Positions 6,487 through 8,737 of a stretch of 8,737 bases of DNA are shown one piece after another. Under the pieces are notes generated by a model. That model ran no database searches, had not been told where the DNA came from, and saw nothing but the letters and a program-made list of their open reading frames with translations. Position 1 is the first letter of the stretch, and every line of letters starts with the position of its first letter. The DNA comes from Desulfobulbaceae bacterium UBA5611 (GTDB lineage: Bacteria > Desulfobacterota > Desulfobulbia > Desulfobulbales > Desulfocapsaceae): assembly GCA_002424635.1 (NCBI GenBank), contig DIKT01000073.1, forward strand, positions 1 to 8,737, written 5' to 3'. The position numbers were made by a program, and so were the translations under genes.

Positions 6487-6795
6487 TCAGGCCAAAAACT
6501 GCAACCCGGCCCGGTACATGACTCCGGCCGCCACCACCCATTGCACCTGGGCAAGCACCGGCAACCTGACATCGGAGCCGGAAAGGGGAACATGCAACTT
6601 CAGCAAGGTGCCTTTTTCCGGGCGGAAATCAGTTTCCAGGCCCAAGCCGCTGGAGCTGATGTCGATGCCGCGCCCACTCCGCAACAGGGAAACGCCTGCT
6701 TCCGCCCTACTTGTGGCGGTGAGTTCAATTCCAACCGCTTCCCGGAAACTGGTCCGCTTGCTGAGTCTTATATCTATTGTCTCTACTTTCTGCAT
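6487..6795 (-). CDS. Single-domain PilZ protein (c-di-GMP receptor)
   Basis: 102 residues, almost exactly one PilZ domain. The two c-di-GMP binding signatures are present: RxxxR as R14-TSF-R18 and DxSxxG as D45-I-S-S-S-G50, followed by the expected beta-barrel strands (GLGLETDF, TLLKLHVPL, VLAQVQWVV, MYRAGLQFL). PilZ proteins bind cyclic di-GMP and pass the signal to partners controlling motility, polysaccharide or secretion. The start ATG at 6795 has a strong purine-rich Shine-Dalgarno sequence (GGAGGAGG) about four bases upstream. It lies upstream of the exported-protein gene on the same strand and diverges from the LuxR-type gene, with 281 bases between their starts. With the HD-GYP gene in the same window, this gives both a degrader and a receptor of the second messenger. 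Confidence 0.9.
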   Translation of the reverse strand: MQKVETIDIRLSKRTSFREAVGIELTATSRAEAGVSLLRSGRGIDISSSGLGLETDFRPEKGTLLKLHVPLSGSDVRLPVLAQVQWVVAAGVMYRAGLQFLA

Positions 6796-6884
6796 TTCGC
6801 CTCCTCCCCTCTCTTTTTATCTTTAATTTCTAAGGAGTAAATCCCCCTAAAGTGGGGTTTTTAAAAAGCGGCAAGATAAAGCGA

Positions 6885-6913
6885 TTGACTGTCGGGAGGG
6901 GATCGAATAGATA
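6885..6913 (+). promoter_or_regulatory. Weak candidate promoter for the LuxR-type gene
   Basis: TTGACT (6885-6890; 5/6 to consensus) is followed after 17 bases by TAGATA (6908-6913; only 3/6). A better -10 hexamer, TATAAT (6963-6968), lies closer to the gene but has no matching -35 at 16-18 bases. Either could drive the gene at 7077; neither is convincing alone. Confidence 0.25.
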
Positions 6914-7022
6914 CAGCGGCAGGGGATAATCGGCAGCCAACGGCCTTTTTATCCTTGCCCGTTATAATATGCCTGTATCTGACAGCAGCGCCTTTCCAAG
7001 TGGCAAGCAGGAGCCCATAAGT

Positions 7023-7047
7023 CTTTCACATGAGGGCCTTGTGAAAG
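7023..7047. promoter_or_regulatory. Perfect 8-base inverted repeat (operator-like) before the LuxR-type gene
   Basis: CTTTCACA (7023-7030) and TGTGAAAG (7040-7047) are perfect inverted copies separated by nine bases, about one DNA helical turn plus arm length. The element ends 29 bases before the ATG at 7077. That is the geometry of a dimeric HTH regulator operator, so autoregulation by the downstream LuxR protein is plausible; as RNA it could also fold into a leader hairpin. Confidence 0.45.
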
Positions 7048-7076
7048 TCGCAAAACTTGCCAGGAAGAACTGATGC

Positions 7077-7658
7077 ATGGATAATTTTCTGGAGATAATC
7101 AGACGCCGCCAAGCACCAGGCGTTCTGATTTTTGATTTTAACAACCGGCTTCTCTATTCAAACAGAGAGATTATGGCCCTGATCCCGGATATCCCGACAG
7201 CCGGCGCTCAGCAAAATGGCCGACCGTCGGCCATTCATGAAGACATTCTTGGTCTCTGCGACAGCTTAAAGCAGTCCCTCACCCCCGGCAGCCACAACCA
7301 GAACCAAAAAATCGCCAAGACCTGCACCCACATGGTCGAGGGGGTGGAACGGCTTGTTTCCCTGCGGGCTTTTGTAATTAACGGTCACGACAGCAGCAAC
7401 GATAAGGGTCATATCATGGTGATGGCCGAAAGAGTAGTGGAAAACCATGAGCGGAATTTTGAAAAAATCAAGAAAGACTTCAACTTTTCCAGCAGGGAAC
7501 TTGAGGTGCTCAAACTGGTCTGTACGGGATTATCGAACCGGGCGATTGCCGAAAAACTCTTCATCTCCGAACATACGATCAAGGATCATCTCAAACACAT
7601 CATGCAAAAAATGGAGGTTTATTCCAGAAGTGCGATCATGGCCACTCTCAAATCCTAG
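7077..7658 (+). CDS. LuxR-type (GerE HTH) transcriptional regulator with PAS-like N-terminus
   Basis: 193 residues. The C-terminal 60 residues are a typical LuxR/GerE DNA-binding domain: FSSRELEVLKLVCTGLSNRA, IAEKLFISEHTIKDHLKHIM and QKMEVYSRSAIMATL (about 137-192). The N-terminal 100 residues have no receiver aspartate pocket or acyl-homoserine-lactone domain; the opening APGVLIFDFNNRLLYSNREI looks like the first strands of a small PAS-type sensor. A link helix (about 120-135, VVENHERNFEKIKKDF) joins the two. Start ATG 7077 has AGGAAG nine bases upstream; the overlapping ATG at 7073 is out of frame. The gene is divergent from PilZ and has a palindrome in its leader. Targets cannot be deduced; the neighbouring PilZ/exported-protein genes are candidates. 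Confidence 0.87.
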   Translation: MDNFLEIIRRRQAPGVLIFDFNNRLLYSNREIMALIPDIPTAGAQQNGRPSAIHEDILGLCDSLKQSLTPGSHNQNQKIAKTCTHMVEGVERLVSLRAFVINGHDSSNDKGHIMVMAERVVENHERNFEKIKKDFNFSSRELEVLKLVCTGLSNRAIAEKLFISEHTIKDHLKHIMQKMEVYSRSAIMATLKS

Positions 7659-7945
7659 ATAACCCGTAACTGTCCAGCAGTACCGTATCTGCGTTGTCAT
7701 CGACCTGCTCATGTGCACAGCACACTTTGCATGGCTTCTGCCTGGCATCTGCGGCACTGCTGGGTAGTAGTCATGTCCGGCTCTCTCCGATCCATCTTGT
7801 CAAGGAAAAACGTGGATGTCCCTTGGTCTGTCTGGCCCTTAGACGTCCCCGATTATTGCTCCGATTGTTGCTTTCTTACTAATTGAATGGCATATCTATG
7901 ACGAGTGCTCAGGGGCGGATGAAGGGTGAAACTCTGTCGGTAAAG
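7659..7945. other. Non-coding, probably decayed or inserted sequence after the LuxR-type gene
   Basis: No intact gene or clear terminator. It contains TGGATGTCC (7813-7821) and the related GACGTCCCC (7842-7850), matching the motif of the inverted repeat near 5682-5754. On the minus strand the frame of the truncated methyltransferase continues past its TGA for 30 codons (7853-7942), reading SFTLHPPLSTRHRYAIQLVR, before the next stop. The sequence appears to be the foreign side of the junction that truncated the methyltransferase gene. Confidence 0.35.
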
Positions 7946-8421
7946 TCAGGGCGAGTGCATGCATGGCCCAGGTGCAGGCAGGTTCCTGTCCATTGCCGTG
8001 GCGTAATTATCTTCGCTGGTCTCGGTGCAGGTAATGAAATCATAGAGATCCGCAAGTGGTTCCGGATCGGGGGAAAAAAGCGGATCAAACAATCTTATGC
8101 TGTGTCCGGCCTCGCGCAACATGCATGCAAGGGCCGAGCCCGGACCACAGCCATAGTCCAGTCCCTTTTTTGGCGGTACGAGCCGTTGCAGTAATGGCTC
8201 GGCCAGCTTTGATAAAAAACGGCGACACTTTATATCCGCCGGATCGTTGCGGTGGTGGCGATAACGTGCCTGTTCTTCGGCCGCCGATAATCTGTGCGCC
8301 GGATCAAGAAAATTGCCTGACAAACGCGGCAACGCCAGTAGTCATAGCCATCCACATTTATAAATAATCCTGCCGAGGATCTACCGCAGACAATGTAGCG
8401 GTGCAGCCCCTCATTCTTAGC
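7946..8421 (-). pseudogene. SAM-dependent methyltransferase, frameshifted and C-terminally truncated
   Basis: The N-terminal zinc-knuckle part, read from about 8421, gives RYIVCGRSSAGLFINVDGYD and YWRCRVCQAIF. The frame then shifts by one base at an A-run (8309-8312) and continues LDPAHRLSAAEEQARYRHHR, then the class I motif LDYGCGPGSALACMLREAGH, an acidic strand end RLFDPLF and the DFITCTE strand. In this type of methyltransferase another roughly 90 residues (VVEHF-like loop, then the rest of the Rossmann fold) should follow. Here unrelated residues follow TCTE (about 8020) until TGA at 7946-7948. The first cysteine of the expected CxxCG is a tyrosine (YIVCG), and no good start codon is in frame. 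The gene is therefore dead or badly damaged. Identity as a methyltransferase is secure; substrate unknown. It is directly downstream of citrate synthase on the same strand. Confidence 0.75.
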
Positions 8422-8458
8422 TCATCAATGATGTCAACCTCAATGGGCATGAACAATG

Positions 8459-8737
8459 TCAGCGCCGGTCCTCAATCGCCACGAATGGGCGGGTAGGAAT
8501 ACCGGTGTACACCTGCCGTGGTCGCCCGATTTTGCGGTCTTTGGCAAGATTCATTTCCTGCCAATGGGCTATCCAGCCGGGCAGTCGACCAAGGGCGAAC
8601 ATGACCGTAAACATATTGGTCGGAATACCTATGGCCCTGTAGATGATACCAGAATAGAAGTCGACATTCGGGTACAGGTTTCGCGCCAGGAAATACTCGT
8701 CTTTACTGACCCGCTCTTCAAGTTCAAGGGCGATGTC
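8459..8737 (-). CDS. gltA: Citrate synthase, C-terminal part (5' end outside window)
   Basis: The last 92 residues of bacterial hexameric-type citrate synthase, which condenses acetyl-CoA and oxaloacetate as the entry step of the TCA cycle. The frame is open to the right edge of the window and stops at TGA 8459-8461. Recognisable signatures: KDEYFLARNLYPNVDFYSGI, where the Asp of NVDFYSG is the catalytic aspartate in GltA; IIYRAIGIPTNMFTVMFALG; RLPGWIAHWQEM; and the KIGRPRQVYTG motif with its substrate/CoA arginine. The tail IPTRPFVAIEDRR is slightly divergent. The 37 bases after the stop show no terminator, and the dead methyltransferase frame begins there, so transcription may run into it. 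Identification is very secure. Confidence 0.95.
   Translation of the reverse strand, partial: DIALELEERVSKDEYFLARNLYPNVDFYSGIIYRAIGIPTNMFTVMFALGRLPGWIAHWQEMNLAKDRKIGRPRQVYTGIPTRPFVAIEDRR

Noticed and set aside
6839..6862. CCCC-loop-GGGG hairpin followed by T5, resembling a terminator
   Set aside because: Only four G-C pairs plus a mismatch and three A-T pairs, and no plus-strand gene ends upstream of it.
7694..8194. Plus-strand frames (62 and 103 residues) after the LuxR-type gene
   Set aside because: They have low-complexity composition or run antisense to the methyltransferase remnant, and show no ribosome site.
1..8737. CRISPR array, tRNA, rRNA, prophage attachment site or replication origin
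   Set aside because: No regularly spaced repeats, cloverleaf-like sequence or iteron clusters were seen on reading both strands.

Overview
The window looks like a chromosomal segment of a Gram-negative, motile or surface-attached proteobacterium. I would guess Desulfobacterota (the former Deltaproteobacteria). This is inference from protein flavour: a tandem-HD cyclic-di-GMP protein, a stand-alone PilZ protein, a TraR/DksA zinc-finger protein and a small exported GFVGKGDVQ protein. No rRNA or other definitive marker is present. No tRNA, rRNA, CRISPR array or intact transposase was seen.

The layout runs between two central-metabolism genes cut by the window edges: the 3' end of phosphoenolpyruvate synthase (ppsA, + strand, 2-700) and the 3' end of citrate synthase (gltA, - strand, 8459-8737). 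ppsA ends at a strong bidirectional terminator shared with a convergent pair of minus-strand genes. Of that pair, the tandem HD/HD-GYP protein (820-2145) lies downstream of a 438-residue protein (2241-3557). I read the latter as a stand-alone archaeo-eukaryotic-primase (AEP/PriS-like) protein from its motifs. A gene-poor stretch of about 550 bases follows, holding a possible decayed minus-strand reading frame.

Next come two plus-strand zinc-binding genes: a TraR/DksA-type C4 finger protein behind a good sigma70-type promoter, and a Cys-rich protein of unknown function. They are followed by a degraded plus-strand gene (5266-5703) that ends in an imperfect inverted repeat. On the minus strand are a secreted small protein and, upstream of it, a PilZ-domain c-di-GMP effector. 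Diverging from PilZ is a LuxR-type regulator with a palindrome just before its start codon.

The stretch from 7659 to 8458 is decayed. It holds a methyltransferase gene with a one-base frameshift near its N-terminus and a lost C-terminal half, beside sequence that carries copies of a GGACATCCA/TGGATGTCC motif also found around 5690-5750. The functional themes are c-di-GMP turnover and response (HD-GYP, PilZ), surface or secreted output (exported protein), stress and transcription control (DksA-like, LuxR), and one unexplained nucleic-acid enzyme. The AEP-like gene is the most interesting item.
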